Assembly: GCF_022458985.1 (NCBI RefSeq)
Contig: NC_061772.1
Coordinates: forward strand, 28,207,501 to 28,271,500
Direction of reading: 5' to 3'
Length of the DNA stretch: 64,000 nt
Origin: Mugil cephalus
Lineage: Eukaryota > Chordata > Actinopteri > Mugiliformes > Mugilidae
Shown: one piece after another, positions 1 through 13,800 of the stretch
Numbering within the stretch: the first letter of the stretch is position 1
Layout: the number at the start of each line of letters is the position of its first letter
Translations under genes and position numbers: made by a program
The notes under the pieces: model-generated
Told to the model about the DNA's origin: nothing
Seen by the model: the letters and a program-made list of their open reading frames with translations, nothing else
Databases searched by the model: none

Positions 1-454
1 AATATTAATTTTGTCCCATTGCAAAAAGCAGTAAATTAAATATTTTGATAAGCTGCTACTGGTAATCAGAATTTTCTGTAAATATTTATTTAAATATATG
101 AATTTTGGCGTCGGTCGAAGAGGAAAATAAAACACAATCGATCTGTAGTTTTGGATATAGAAAACATTGGAATGCTGGAAACTTTGTCCTCTTTAGAAAG
201 CTTCGTCAGACCAAGGAGGGACCGTGTAGCATGAATTATTTTCTCTCAGTAAATGTTTAATAGATAGCAAGAAGCTGTCTCAATCATTCTTGTTGGAGAA
301 TTAACGAATGCAGATTCTAACAGCGCCATGACAATAATAATAATAATAAATGTAAAATTTGTCACATAGCTAGAATTAATGAACCATAAACTTGTCTTTT
401 TTCTTCGATGTTTGTCATCCTGAGTGTAAGAGTTCACGTTGTGGATGTTTTCAG
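1..454. other. upstream intron sequence of the otogelin-family gene, nothing recognised
   Basis: AT-rich sequence with no exon that I can support. It presumably lies within an intron of the otogelin-family gene whose first visible exon starts at 455. The pyrimidine-rich stretch ending in CAG at 452-454 is the acceptor used for that exon. Confidence 0.4.
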
Positions 455-3400
455 CCAGGAAGGTCCTGGGTGTCTGACTGCATGAAGTTCGACTGTGCAG
501 ATACTTTGTCGGGACCCACGCTCATCTCCTACTCCTTCAGCTGCCCCCCCTTCAACGAAACCGAGTGTATGAAGGTCAGAGCGCGGCAACGCAAACAAGA
601 ACCGTGTCACAAACCGGGCTCGTAACGACGTTCTCTCCCACTTTTCTGTGTGTTTTACATAGGTTCACTGATTGGAGATAACTTCTCACAGGGAAAATAG
701 TTTTTAAAAACAATGAAAAGTATGTTTTTTCACATGCTGTGTAGAGACTGTGAGGAAAGCCATCGTCTTTTTAGTTTAATCTGTTAACGTTAAATTTTCT
801 GTCAATGCTGCAAAACCTTGTTTCTAAACGTGAGAGTTTGGATGCATGGTTGATCCCATGAGTCTGGACAGGAAGGAAGGTCTGGAAGGTTTTCAGACAT
901 TCAGTTCATGGTATAAATAATTCATTTATTTTTTTTAAACAAGCTAAAACTTCTAGACTTTCTTGAAGATGTTTCATCCAAGTAGCTTCTTCACTTTTAG
1001 AAGACCAGTCCTGTTCCCTAAGAATCAAATCAAATTGCAGGTAAGTATCCGGTCGTTACCAGACACTGATCACGTGAATTTCCTTTTTAAACCCCAACTC
1101 TCCACCAGCCTTTTAGCCCTTTAGCAGTGAACACTTGCATGAAGCGTCTTCAAGAAACTCTACAAATCCATTTGCCTTTTTGTTTCAGTTCCTTATTGAG
1201 TTAGTTATTTTTGAAGCATTGGAAAAGACAGACAGGTTAAAAGTATGATAACATATATATATATAATGTTTTCCAGAAACTACTTCCTGTTCAAAGATGA
1301 TGCATTTTATAGTTTTTAGGTCCTAAGGTCCTTAACAATTCTTATCAAACTAAAGCTCAGGTCTCAGGAGGTTAAACTACAGTTATAGATTATTGGGCTG
1401 TTTCATGCAGCAAGAGCAGAAAACCTAAACGCTGTCTTTCTCAATCCAGCAACCAGAGAGTTTTTTTTAGAAGCTAAATCCATGTTAGCCTCCATAAACC
1501 CAAACATTGACCCGACCAGTTTTCATTTCTGCTGTAACTCTTCTGCTCTCGTCTGCTCTCAGATCGGTGGAACAGTCGTAAGTTACATGGACGGATGCTG
1601 CAAGACATGTAAGTATCTGCTCTGATCGTAGCAGCAGTCCCGTAGTTAGCGTAGAGCTGTAGGCTGCAGCTGACACTGAAGAGCGCCGCCTACCTGCTGC
1701 TCGACATGTCCTCCGACATGTTGGCCCTTCAGTTCGTTCATAAAAATAAATAAAAAATCATCTGAATTGGCCCGTGTCTGGATCCCAGCTGCTGTTTTAT
1801 TTCTCCCCTTTACATTTGTCTGCTGTTTATTGAGATTAGAGAAATCACTCGGTGCTTTTCAGTGAATCTCCAGTGTCGCCTATTAAAAAAAAAAAAAAAA
1901 AAAAAAGTCTTTTTAAATATGATATGAAATGAAGTCGCGGTCGCTGAAAAGCATCTGATGTCGTGCAAGCGGGTTTGTGGTTTTATGTGCTGCAGCTTAC
2001 CATCGTGTACCGATCCCACCAGGTACTGGATTCCCTCTGTTCCCTTTCCCCGTTAGCCCATTGACTCCCACAGTTAACACAAACTGTGAAAGAGGTACCA
2101 CAACAACAACAACAAGGCTTGTCAGTGCCATTGTTGATATTCAACAATGTACTCCCTCCAAATAATTATAAGAAAAAAAGATAAAACACTCAGGAAGCCC
2201 CAGAGTCTGGCTGCATCCTTTTATGTAGAAAAGTCCTCTCAACTGCTTCCTCATTTCAGAAAAAACACAACACATGCAACAAAGTCATCATTCTGCAGAT
2301 GTTGCATGGAGAAACATTAATTATCGAGGCGGCAGGGACACAAAAACTTGAGTGGACAGAAAATTTTTACCCTCCCCTCCTCCCTACGAACCACGAACAT
2401 GTACACAACTCTTTCCCCATTTAGCACTGTCTGGGCAGTGCATTGTTGATTGCCAACAATGTACTGTTGGTAGTGGCCCAGTAGTCGGGCTTAGACGTCT
2501 GCATGCGTCGGTAGATACAGATGTGGGCTGGTTTCGGGGACGTAGCTGCGGGGTGGGAGATCTGCACAACGGCTGCAGCCCTGCAGGGGGCGCTGTTTGG
2601 CAAACTGGAGATGCTACGTGTGGCATTTTATGAGGAAAAAAAAAAGGAAACCGGTCAGGAGTATCAGAACTGGTGTCAGGATCATTGGAAAAGAGCATTC
2701 ACATTTGACCAGTTTAGTAAAAAGTGGGAGTGGGCGATACTGTGAATATTGGTATCGATACATGGCGAGTATCGCCGATATCAGTACGATAAATCAGACA
2801 AAGATGGTAACTGTGATGAGTCCAAAGTTTAGAGTAAATTTTGGGTTTTATGTTGATTTTTTCTTGTTAACTTCAGTTATTTATTTGGTCTTTGCTCACA
2901 TTTCGGAGTAAAATGAGACATTAAACTACATTTCAATAAAGAAAAGACAAATATTGGACCAGTAATGTAGCTTCTGTCGTGTTTTGGAGCTGTTGACGTC
3001 CAGAGTGGTTGAAGTAAAAGAAACAATAAAAAGATGCTACAACAATAAAAAGAAGGAAAAAGCTCAACTATGACCCAAGTAGAGTCAAAAGTTGAGCTGG
3101 AGTTATGTATTTTGATAATTTACTTTATAAAAGAGAGAAGAACCTTCTTCCAGTGTCGTATCTCTGGTTCCTCCTGGAAAATTCAACAAATAGTCCAAAG
3201 GGTTTGGAGTTTTGATAATGATTAAATGAATAAAAACTTTGCAGAGCTGAATTTTTAAAACACAATAACTATGACACAAGCTGCTGGAGGACTCAGACTT
3301 TTTATTTCATTTCATTATTTACTTGAGTTATTAAAGCATCTAAAGGAATTCTCACATCAACAGAAGAAGAAGAAAATGGTGTAAATGTGTAAAATCGGTT

Positions 3401-5447
3401 CTTTTAATACGAGGAAATGCCACACGCAGCATCTTTTAGGTTTATGCCCTGCGTGTGTTTCTGGTTTTAATTCATTGCACATTCTCAGATGTTGAATCAG
3501 TTTTGTTTGGAGGTATTTCATGAGCAGGATAAATGCATGACGGCACTTTTTTATTTTTATTTTTAATGACTTGGCTCTGTCTCTTTTGTCTTTTCCAAGT
3601 TTTTCCTCAGTACTTTCTGAGTTTATTTCCATTTTCTTAACTCTGAAACTGCTTCCACGTGATTGGCTGCCTCAGTCCTTTAATTCCTTCTGTCTTCATC
3701 ATCATCTTCTTCTTCTGTGGTGTTTGCTGTGTCCAGGCTTGTTTTTGCTGCGTGTGTTACCTCTGCTCTAGTGTGTCTCTGTGTTTGTTGTCGTGCTAAC
3801 AGGTAAGGAAGACGGAAAGTCGTGTCAGAAGGTGACGGTGAGGATGACGATCAGGAAGAGCGACTGTCGCAGCAACAGGCCGGTGAGTGTCAGCTGATCT
3901 TCCAGGGGAACGAACGGTTCAGGCCCTGTAGCGGTGCATCATGCAAAATGTCCAGGTGGAGTTTCATTTAGAAACAGATGAAGGTGCAGTGGTGCAGCTG
4001 AACTAAATACAGGAAAATACAACAGCCCAACTAATGGACAGAGGATTCTGCAGGATTTATTGTTTCATTTGTGCAGCTTCATCGTGTTTCCTGCTGCTTT
4101 CACACGACTGCAGACATTGATCTATGGGGCTCAGGCCCCTCAGCTGTGATTCCTTCACAGGGTGGTTTGGTTTGGTTTGGTCAGCACGTGGAAACAGGGA
4201 CTCTTGTCTCCATGACAACATGTTTTACGTGTTGGTAGGGAAACATGAGCAATATGGGCTAAAAAAATTCATCCAGATAAATTTTGCCATTCTGGAAATA
4301 ACGATAAAAATCATGATGAAAAATATTATAATTTCAATCCATGTTTTTGATTCAATCCGCCTCATTCCTCCCATCACACCGTCTGTGCCAGAGTTCAAAC
4401 CACTGGCAGCAGATGCAAGAAGCCGTTTCTCTCAGTAACTAGTGTTTGACACATTTCAAATGTATCTTGATATATTTATCTACCACAGGAATCTTATAAG
4501 GTGCTGATTTATTTATTTATTTATGTTAAATTTGTGTTTGATTTTAGCCCGTATGTTAGTTTTAAAATTCCTGAGCTTCACCTTAGAACAGAAATACAGG
4601 TTTCTTCTTTCTTGTGGTTCTTTGTGTTTATTTAAAATCCCTCCTGATATAGGGTAGGGTTCATGGCAGGGGTCTTGTTTTATTCAAGTATTTATTTGAA
4701 TTTATGCCAAAATGGAAATTTTTCATGTATTTTTGTTGTTTTGAATGAAAAGGAGTTTGTTTTGAATAGTTTGGCACGTGACTCGACCCTTTAAGATTTG
4801 TATTTGAGTACCCCTGCATAGGTCGGTCTTCAGCAGGGGGTCCGTGACCCTTAAGGGGTCCATAGAGGTACTACTGGGGGGTCAGAATGTCTTTATATAT
4901 TTATATACATTTGAATTTCCCCCCACAAATTTAAATTTCTTTAGACATATTGACATGAATCCAACATATTTTAGTAAAGGGATAAATTAAGGCAGAAGAC
5001 GTTACTTCCACCCTACTGTTGCACATGCAAATGAATATTTGAACCTGTGTATTATTTGAAAAGCTTAATATTGAATGCAAAATGATAATAATGATGCATA
5101 TTCATATAATGCATATTTATTTAGTAGGTAGGGGGTCCCTACTTAATCTCTCTATCAGTTTGAGCCTGAAAAACGTTGCTGCTGCAGGGAATCTGAATGG
5201 AGTCCTGGTTTGATCAGCTCCCGTACTGACCGCCTCTGTCGTGCAGGTGAACATCGTGTCATGTGACGGGAAGTGTCCGTCCGCCAGCATCTACAACTAC
5301 AACATCAACACGTACGCTCGCTTCTGCAAGTGCTGCAGGGAGACGGGGCTGCAGAGACGCTCCGTGCAGCTCTACTGCAGCGGCAACGCAACCTGGGTCA
5401 GCTACACCATCCAGGAGCCCACCGACTGCTCCTGCCAGTGGTCCTGA
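455..5447 (+). CDS. otog: otogelin-family protein, C-terminal four exons (partial)
   Basis: Otogelin and otogelin-like are very large secreted, mucin-related glycoproteins of the inner-ear acellular membranes. Four exons are visible: 455-574, 1563-1608, 3803-3882 and 5247-5447 (stop TGA). Their splice sites and phases (0-0, 0-1, 1-0, 0) agree. The first two exons give a VWC-like piece (PGRSWVSDC, then GCCKTC). The last two form a C-terminal cystine knot rich in paired cysteines ([13 protein letters not shown]) with an N-glycosylation sequon (GNAT). The protein ends in CSCQWS, the terminus I recall for otogelins rather than gel-forming mucins. The 5' part lies outside the window. Location beside a MyoD gene favours otog over otogl, because OTOG neighbours MYOD1 in human. 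Introns hold repeats and no other exon I can support. Family call is firm; the paralogue is inferred. Confidence 0.82.
1262..1376 (-). repeat. truncated copy of the 6.05-6.54 kb MITE
   Basis: The right end reads GGTCTCAGGAGGTTAA. Further in, a stretch about a TTCAAAGATGATGC motif and the words 'aactacttcctg' repeat, in inverted orientation, the left half of the element at 6051-6538. Only one terminus is present, so it is a fragment inside an otog intron. Confidence 0.6.
2725..2800. mobile_element. hAT-like repeat fragment with ATCGCCGATATCAG motif
   Basis: The stretch contains clustered GTATCG / ATCGCCGATA words shared with the elements at 8085-8669 and 39621-39719. It lies in an otog intron. 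Only a short part of an end is preserved, so the superfamily call rests on the fuller copy at 8 kb. Confidence 0.45.
4993..5166 (+). repeat. dispersed repeat, copy 1 (inverted copy near 51.8 kb)
   Basis: The segment from AGAAGACGTTACT to GGGGGTCCCTACTTAATCTCT recurs in reverse complement at 51749-51946, including the TACTGTTGCAC and TAATCTCTCTATCAGTTT words. It lies in the last otog intron. The class is unknown. The preceding stretch from about 4818, with 'gggggtccgtgaccc', may belong to the same element. Confidence 0.6.
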
Positions 5448-5481
5448 ACACAAACACACACCAGCTACACACTCGCACACA

Positions 5482-5506
5482 GACACACACACACACACAC
5501 ACACAG
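5482..5506 (+). repeat. (CA)n microsatellite in otog 3' UTR
   Basis: About twelve CA units follow the otogelin-family stop codon by roughly 35 bp. Confidence 0.9.
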
Positions 5507-5855
5507 AGACGGAGACAGAGACATGGTGTTGGGATCTGAATGACTTAGACTGATAATAGAGAGATTAATGGAGGGATACTGAGCTGTGATTAACAGGAGT
5601 GGTGCAGGATGTTAAAGGCTGGCAGTGAATTATCTCTCAGTGAGATGTTCTGGTGCCTCTGCTGGCAGGGAGGTGGTACTGCAGAGCAGATTTTGTTTTT
5701 TTTGTTTTTTTGTTTTTCTCTCGGGCAAACAGCTGCAAAACCTGCAGGACCTTTAAGGCGACATTTGACCTCTGATATTTACTTTCCCGGCCCAGAGAAG
5801 GGTGATGACAAACAGACTAGACCTCTTCTGTTACTGATGAAAAGTTTTGGTCCTT

Positions 5856-5861
5856 AATAAA
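5856..5861 (+). terminator. candidate polyadenylation signal for the otog transcript
   Basis: AATAAA lies about 410 bp after the stop codon. Another AATAAA occurs at about 7857-7862 and could serve a longer 3' UTR. Sequence alone does not tell which is used. Confidence 0.4.
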
Positions 5862-6050
5862 AGTACATTTTTTGTGGTTGTTCCCTTAAACAATAGATGA
5901 TGTTCATGCAAAACCGTAAACATTCGTCCCTAAAAGTTTAAGTAATGATAAACCAATACGTTCTTAAGTCTTATTTATTTTTAATGCAAAAGTCTAATCT
6001 AAAAAGTGCTGAGCTAAAAATGATAGTAGATGTGCAAGCGTTTAAAAATC

Positions 6051-6538
6051 TTAAAACCTCCTGAGACCTGAGCTTTTATGTGCCATGCATTTTTAATTTC
6101 TCCACAGTATTTGGGATCAGTACAATATATAAAAACTGAGCATCATCTTTGAACAGGAAGTAGTAGTTTTTGAAAAAACTGAATGTCCTCATACGTGGAC
6201 ACTGGGATTAAAGTCACCCAATGTGTGACAGAATATAAAACTGTTTATTTTAATACCTGAACATGGCTGAATAAAGACAACATTGCAAAAAATGAAGTCC
6301 CAACGTCCTCAAACAAGTACTTGCCAATTAGCAGCAATTGCTAATTTGTTAAATTTGTACATCATATCAAACTAGAAACGTTAATTAGCATAAATAAGTA
6401 AGTTTTATCCTTTGCTACCACTAAATGGCAGACTTAAGCGTCCACTAATGAGGTGGGGTTTAAATGAAGCAGAATAAGCTGTGATAAAAGCTAAAACTTA
6501 ACGTCCCCATATGAGGACGCACGGTCTCAGGAGGTTAA
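6051..6538. mobile_element. piggyBac-like MITE with CCTCCTGAGACC termini
   Basis: The left end reads TTAA-AA-CCTCCTGAGACC and the right end GGTCTCAGGAGG-TTAA. The inverted termini are flanked by TTAA, the target-site duplication typical of piggyBac elements. At about 0.48 kb it has no transposase and is non-autonomous. A truncated inverted copy lies at 1262-1376. Confidence 0.65.
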
Positions 6539-8084
6539 AAAGTCTCAGAGTGGATAATGAAGAATGGATCTACTGAATAGATCTCCACTCATATCGACAA
6601 TATATAACAAACATGATAAATGCAAACATATGAAGTATGAAGACATATGAAGCCCTGTTTATTGTTCATGTCTCAGGGTTGTTGACTCCATCAACAACAT
6701 GAATTAAAACAAGGACGAAGCCAAAAACAAAACTACTGACATAAACTGTTGCTGAAACAAACTGGATCGTCCTCCAACCAATCAGAGACATTTAGTTGTA
6801 AACTAATTAAAGTCCACAACTTATCACCCCCAAAAAAATCACTGGAGTTGAAGAAAAGGCAGAAAATTATTAACAAATAGTCCGAAAATGATAGTATTTC
6901 ATTGTGAAACGAGAAAAAGCTTCAAAGTTGAGACGTTACATCCATTAATATAATGTGTTGCGTTGCTATTTTTTCATTTTTGAACATTTATAGATCAAGT
7001 TTGGTTTTATCCTCTGACATCTTCTAAGGTTTAATTTTCTTTTTGGTAAAACCTGCAGATTCTTCCAGAGAAACTTTTCCACATTCAACATTTATATATT
7101 TATAATATATATTTATCGATTCAGAGCACAGAAATAGAGTAACACAACATGTAACAATGCATTGTTAGCACTTATCTGCAGCTATTTCTTAGCTTAAAGC
7201 CAGATCTGATGAGGTTAAACTCTGTATTAATGCCCCTCCACCCTCCACCCAGAGGAAAGAAAATATTCACTGAGGTCTGTTATTTTCTAAAATGCAACAA
7301 AAATATATTTAAACTCAGTTCTTTAAAGAGTCTTCTCACCTCAGTTCAGATCATCATCATCATCATCATCGACCTGTTTTAAAATCCATAATTCACCCAG
7401 AATTCCTCATGCTGTGCCTTATTTCTTTTTTTTTGTAAATAATTTCTACCTTCTTAAAATAATTTGCAATATCAGACTTTGTTTTAGATGAGTCACTGTT
7501 AGACACAGTAAAGTGTACGTTCAGAGATGTGACATATACTTCCTATAATCAACACTAGAGAGGTTTATTGACTGATTTAAATCCGTCTGTACGTGCAGCA
7601 CTTTATTTATTTATGGAGTTTGATATAGAGCACAGCCGTTCTCGTATCGTTGATAAAAATAAATAAATAAATTAAATAAAACTAAAAAAAAAAAAAACGA
7701 GAGGCGTTCGGTCCAGAACAGGGAGTCTGAAGGAAACGATGAGCAGCGCGTGGTGGTGAACGATAGATGCATGTTTCTCTGTGTGTTACCAACAAAACCC
7801 ACTTGGATAGTCGAGTTAAAGACGATTTGTATCATACAAGTGTACATTTGCATTTTCAATAAATATTTCTTTTGGAAAAACTGAAACGTTGTTTGGTCTG
7901 ATCTTTAAAACTTCATCTCATCTGAACATTCAGACCCATAAATATCTTCTCACCAACGTGATCATCTAGAATAAATCAGTACATGTTAAGACAGACTGGC
8001 TCTACAGGACGTTGAATCTGAACTTGTTTCTTTATCCATTTTAGCTTTTTTTTTTTTCCTGCTTCTTCTTCTTCTTCTCTTTGA

Positions 8085-8669
8085 TAGTGATGCGCGGAAA
8101 GATACTGAAATATCGATACTTCCGATACCAGGTCTTTATGCTCTAAAATCGATTCTCAAATCAAAATATTGATACTTTGGATACTTCAGTTGTTCTAGGT
8201 GACGTAGGAACACAGTGGAAAGAAACTAAACTACTGAGTTGTGGCAACACAACAAACCTTGTGAAACACCTCAGGTTAAACCACAACACAGAATATGAGG
8301 CATTTATGATGAGGAGGAGAGAACAGAGTCACAATTAAGATGAAAGGGTTCATTTTATAGTAGTTCTTAATTATTTACTTTACTAGTCTTATTATTTCAC
8401 TTTTTTTAGTCTTTGAAACTGTTTTCACATATTTTGTATGATTGTGTCTGTTTTTCCTGTTGTTGTATTAGCTCAGCTATATAGTAAATGAGGCCACTAG
8501 CTCCATATACCTCAGAGTTTAACATAAATAAATAATGATGCTTTGATTTGAAATGCCTTTACTTTTAGGGTGTTTTACACAAAGTATTGACATCAGTATC
8601 GCCGATATCAGCCTGAATTTTACTCCGTATCGGATCAGAAAGGAACTCGCAGGTATTAAACATCACTAC
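8085..8669 (+). mobile_element. hAT-derived element with a remnant BED zinc finger
   Basis: The ends are inverted (TAGTGATG at the left, CATCACTA at the right). GATACC/ATCGCCGATATC words near both ends are shared with fragments at 2.7 and 39.6 kb. Inside, about 8230-8335 reads GNTTNLVKHLRLNHNTEYEA, then MMRRREQSHN and a stop. This matches the second half of a BED-type finger (…NL.KHL…H) as found in hAT transposases and ZBED proteins. The first cysteine pair and the catalytic domain are missing, so it is an internally deleted, non-autonomous relic. Flanks TCTTTG/CCTTTG may be a decayed 8-bp duplication. Confidence 0.65.
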
Positions 8670-9136
8670 TCCTTTGTCTGCGTCTTCTTCTTTGTCTTCT
8701 TCAGGAATGTTACTTTAGCAGACTGTCTGGAGCGTATTACTGCCCTCTGCAGGGTGAAACTATTTACTACGACCACTTTAGACGCCGCTTGCTTTCCACG
8801 GGGTAACAGCTGCTCCTTGATTTCCCAAACTACAGTCTTATTATCTTTCAAAGCTCCCATGGTGACATTCCTTCTCTGCATTTAATCCATCCATCTGGAC
8901 ACACACACACATAGAGAAGTGAGATTAAGCCGTGGATGCAGTGGGTTTTAGTCTGAGCCGTAACTTTCCAGCTCTAAGTCGTCTCCTCAAACCACTGGTC
9001 ACTTGCAGTAAATCTTCATGAGCACAGCTGCAGAAAGTTTATGAATGCCTTGATATCTATGTAACGTGTGAATGCCGTGGTGTAAGCCTCCAGAGAAGGG
9101 CACATAGTGATCATCTGATCAGGCCGTGACGACACC

Positions 9137-9172
9137 GCTGGACCGAAGGCTGGACCGAAGGCTGGACCGAGG
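9137..9172 (+). repeat. 12-bp tandem repeat, three units
   Basis: The unit GCTGGACCGAAG is repeated about three times, the last copy diverged. No coding context was recognised. Confidence 0.7.
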
Positions 9173-10869
9173 CCCAAACACTCCGGCGGTGACGTCACTG
9201 AACATGTAACAGCTGAGCGCGTCCAGCTGGCGTCTGCAGCAGCAGAGGAAGCTGCTGTGTTCAGTTTCTGGAGGATTTCTAGATGAAGTCATGTTCTCTC
9301 TTTCTTCTCAGCAACACGACAGAGCAGCTCAACAGTCAGTTCAAGGAAAAGTCATGTTAAAGGGAAAAATCTCATCTGATAGTAGTGACAGTTTAGATAA
9401 GATAAACAGACTAAGTGCTAATAAAAGAAAGACTCACCGGACATATACTGGTATAAAAATCTAAATCTCAGGATGTGTGAAAATTTGGGGATTTGTGTCA
9501 CCAAGTTGTCCACAGAGATGCTCATACATCTCAGCTCTGTGCTACAGGCAGAAATGTTCAGACCAAGTGACTTCACTGGAAAGTTACTGCCAGCTTGATA
9601 AGCTCAGATCAGCTACAGAAACACACAATACTAGATCTTAGTTTCAGATTTGATGAGCTGTGGTTATGGTGTTTGAAATGTTTGTGTTGGAAATCCGTAA
9701 TATGTTCCAGCATCATCATGATCTCTACCTTCAGCAATAAGCTGCTGCATCATTTCAGATATTTCAGTTATTATTATATTATCATAGATTTCCCTTTACA
9801 TTACAATAATATCAAATATTTCTTTCTCTTTAGTTTTAGCATATGAACATAGTTCTATGCTAAATGTTGAAGGCAAAGGTTTGTGCTTGGTCCAGTTCTG
9901 ATTCTTACATGTCTATTAACAGTTTAAATCAGAGGTCAGAGGTCAGCGTGGAAATTACCCCTGAATATATATATTTTTTTAGATAGTTTGATGTGATTGG
10001 TTCATACCTCCACCACTGCTTTGTGGTCAGGTGAACTCACTTTGCTTCTCACTAGGGCATTTTTGGTTTCAGTTCCAGGCTCAGCAAGTATCAAGAGGTA
10101 TGGCATCAGTTTTACTTGTATTACTTTTATTTAACATGACTACAAAATTCAGAAATTTCATTAAATTTTTACATGTACAGGACAGCTGAGCACTTGATTT
10201 AAACAGATAGTACTGGAATACCTGCGACTGTTGAGGAAATACATTTTAGAGAGAGAAATGTTGTTCTTAGGTTTTTATTCTCGCAGTTGATATAAATCAA
10301 AACTAAACAAAAGGAAGATTGAAACAAAGTCTTTGCTACATTCTGTGTTATGAATCTAAAACTCTCACTAATTCATTTCGGTCACTTTTTGTTCAACGCT
10401 GTCGCTAGTTATTTCAAAAGCAAAGCAGTGTTTTAAAATATTCTGTTGTGTGTATGACTTTAGGATAAAAAAACCCACATTCACATGTTTTTTCATAACA
10501 ACCGCACTCAAGACAAAATTATGCGACTGTAACTGCTCTAAGTGAAACTAACTCGTATATGGATTACATAAATAAAAAACCAGGAAGTCCTTTGACGGCA
10601 TCCAAGAGGGAAACACTGTTTGCCTAATATATACCTTATACCTTAAATCAAAAAGTTATAGCCTTGTTGTTCTACATTTATACACACGGTTTAACTTTTA
10701 ACAAAAGTATTTTATTTTAATTCCAAAGTAAATGAGCTCTGAAGCGTTTCTTGATGGCAGATAAACTGAATGGATGTGAATTAAGGAAGTGATAACTGTT
10801 TGTTACAACTGTTGTTGTAATGAGTGTTGATTTGATGTGTTGTGTTCATGTAAAGATGCTGCATCTACA

Positions 10870-13800
10870 ATGGATTCGTGTGGGAAAAAAACTGAGGGAA
10901 ACAAACAAAAACATCCCTGTGGGAAAGATGAGAAGGAGACAAAAGCAGAGAGGTGAGATGAAGAAATGATCTTTAACCGTCCAAAGTCCAAAGCAGGAAA
11001 CTGGTCTGTATTTATTTCCTTTTTTCCCAGTTCATGTGATCTGGTGATTTAAAATACACATAGAAACATCTTTATGCATGAGAAACATTTGATAACCCTC
11101 AGTAATTATCAAACATATACCTTAAAATTCTGTTTCGAAAGATCAGTTATACTATAAAGATTATTAGATTATCATTATTTTATTGTTAATAGTTGTATGC
11201 GTTATAATTTATTAGTGATTTGTGTTTCTCTTTGTGCAGCCCAGAGGAACAGCAGCAGAGAGCAGACTCTCCTGTAGCCAGCAATGTGTCCATGACGAGT
11301 GACCGGTCAATGAGTTTGTTTGTGGATTTTAAAACTGGACATACCGATGATGGAACGCCAGGAATTAAAAGGTCGTTACTTAATGTGCATGTCTTCAAAG
11401 ACTATCGTCTCATTTAGGAGCTGCCAAAATGCAAAAGACAGATATGAAACCACTAATTTTTAGAGAGTGTAATAATGGATTACTGGCTCTACAAATGAAG
11501 CCATTTTGTAGGAATTTCTAGTGACGTGGAAGCCAAATGCAGGACACAGGGATGAGGCAGGAGCTGGAAACTTAATGTATTTGATGAAATCTTACAGGAA
11601 ACAAGTAATTAAAGGCGCTGTAGTCGAGAGGCTGCGTAATCCTAGAACGCAAATTCAAAGACCGAACCAAAACGAAAACTAAGGAACATGAGTCCAAGAC
11701 AAACAGGCTAACGTGGTAGACGACGTGATAGAGAACAAAGGGAACAGTACGACTATACAAACACACACGGGAGCATTAGGGCAAAGAGACATAGGTGAAA
11801 CTAATGAGGCCAAAGCACACAAGCAGAAACCAATCCAACAATTCCTTTGCTTATTCACACATGGCCCAACTGTGGGTATTCATAAAAAAAGGTTTGTTTG
11901 ATTTCTTAGTTATTTAAAGATTTAAACCAGTACAGTAATTTGTGTCTGTTTGTATTGCAGCCCAGAACCACAACACCAGAGACAAGATTCTCTGACACCC
12001 AGCTGTGCGAGTAACAACTCATTATTTCGCCTTGACAATTTTAAAACTGGCCAAAGTGATGATGGAACACCAGAAATCAGAAGGTTGTTCTTTACACTAC
12101 ATACATTATACTGTCTCCTAAATTGCATCTGCAAAAAATGAATCTCTAAGTTTCTCAACTGCTTCCACTGCTATAAAACAACAAGTAACTTTCCAGGAAA
12201 AATTTAAAGGAACAAAATGAAAATTAAGGAACATCAAGGTGCATGAGTCCAGGGAACAGCAGGACTATATAAACACACACAGGTAGAGGGGTGAAGAGAC
12301 ACAGGTGAAACTAATGAGGACACAGCACACAAGGAGAAACCAATCCAACAATCCAACTGGGGAAACACAGGAAGCAACACAGGACTGTAAACACCAAAGA
12401 GGAACTTTACCAAATAAAACAGGAACCATGAAAAGCAGGTCCACAGGATTCAAAAAACTCAACTATGACACATTTTGTGTAAAAAAAAAAAAAAAGTTTG
12501 TGTAGTGTAAATTTTGGCCCAGAGCTTCCTCTTTTGTCCAAAGCAGGAAACTGGTCTGTTTCATCTTAGCTACTACAGATTTCAGGACTCCCTTCCATTT
12601 CTCGACCACATTCCCAGTCCAGGTCATTGGTTCCACTTTCCCGCTCGACACAGCTTAAACTAAACCCTGTTTTCTCTGCCTGGGTTGCTGCACAGTTTGC
12701 CAGAACCCCCTTTTTTGCTTTGTAGTGACTCCTGGGCCAACCATGCTCGAAAGCCCTCCTTCTTCAGATTGATGGCTTCTTTCACCACCAGTGGGTTATA
12801 AGGATGCCACATGACAATCTGTCAGGCACAGACAACCTTTTGACCACGGCTCCTGCTAAACCCTTCTGCAGTGGAGGATTTAAACATTGCTCGCTTGAAT
12901 TCCTTGTTCCAAACCTCCCCAGAGTTGCACGAGGAGCTCTTACAGAGGTGGGAGTCGAAAACCTCATGGAACAGGGCATCTATTTCCAGTTGATCCTCAC
13001 TACGCATTTGGGTTTCCCTGGTCAGTCGAGCAGCCTTTTCTACCACCTGATTCATGGTCACTGACACCCAAGTTTCCAAGACATATGACCACATATCACC
13101 ACAAAGTTAATCATTGATCTTTATCTGTACGCTCCTGTGTGGAACGTGCGATGTCAACAAAGGCATTCTTATGCTTAAACATGGCTGAAGTTGTTATAGA
13201 TAATACATGACAAGCATGGTAGTTCAACAACATCAACACCTCTAGACAGGTTGTTGGTCACAGTCAACCCGACTTCACCGTCACTGAAGTCACAAGAAGA
13301 CCTATGGAATTGCAGGATGGAATACCTTGAAAGACTCCACTCAGAGACTCTAACAACACTGGCTGTTCCGAAGTGTTGTATGATGCACATGCAACCCCAA
13401 CAACCTTACCTCCAGCACAGTCATATAGAGGGGACACTCCCATTCCTAAGGGAGTACGCCAATGTGTAGGTGATCAGTTAGGGATATGTGAGTATCCCAA
13501 CACCTGTCCAGCGCCTGTTACACTGGAAAACTCCAGAAAAGGAGACAATCCTTTTCTGGAGACAGTTGGGAACCAGAACCCACACCATGCATACAGACGG
13601 ACAACTATGCCTAGTGGGTAGTGCTCTACCCTCCGCACCAACTCAGGTTCTATCCCTGCCAGGGAGGTTGGTGTTCCACTTGTCTACAATTAGTTTACAA
13701 CGGTAGTGGTGAGCATGGCTCGGTCCCCACATTAACCTGCTTCCAAACTCACACTGCATTTGACCTTGATGCCTTTGCCAACAGGTGAGGGGTCCACAGG

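Larger units (their letters stand above)
5448..10869. other. 3' flank of otog to the NLR start: repeats, no recognised gene
   Basis: No coding exon is supported here. The stretch holds the otog 3' UTR, a MITE (6051-6538), an ATC triplet run near 7350, a hAT-derived element (8085-8669) and a small 12-bp tandem repeat near 9137. It is otherwise AT-rich. A GGTTTCAGTTCC word near 10067 resembles half of an interferon response element, and a small noncoding exon of the NLR gene could lie about 10079-10100. Both are weak. Confidence 0.5.

Noticed and set aside
10067..10100. Interferon-response-like word and tiny exon candidate upstream of the NLR
   Set aside because: Only one half-site fits and the exon borders are weak, so it is mentioned but not annotated.
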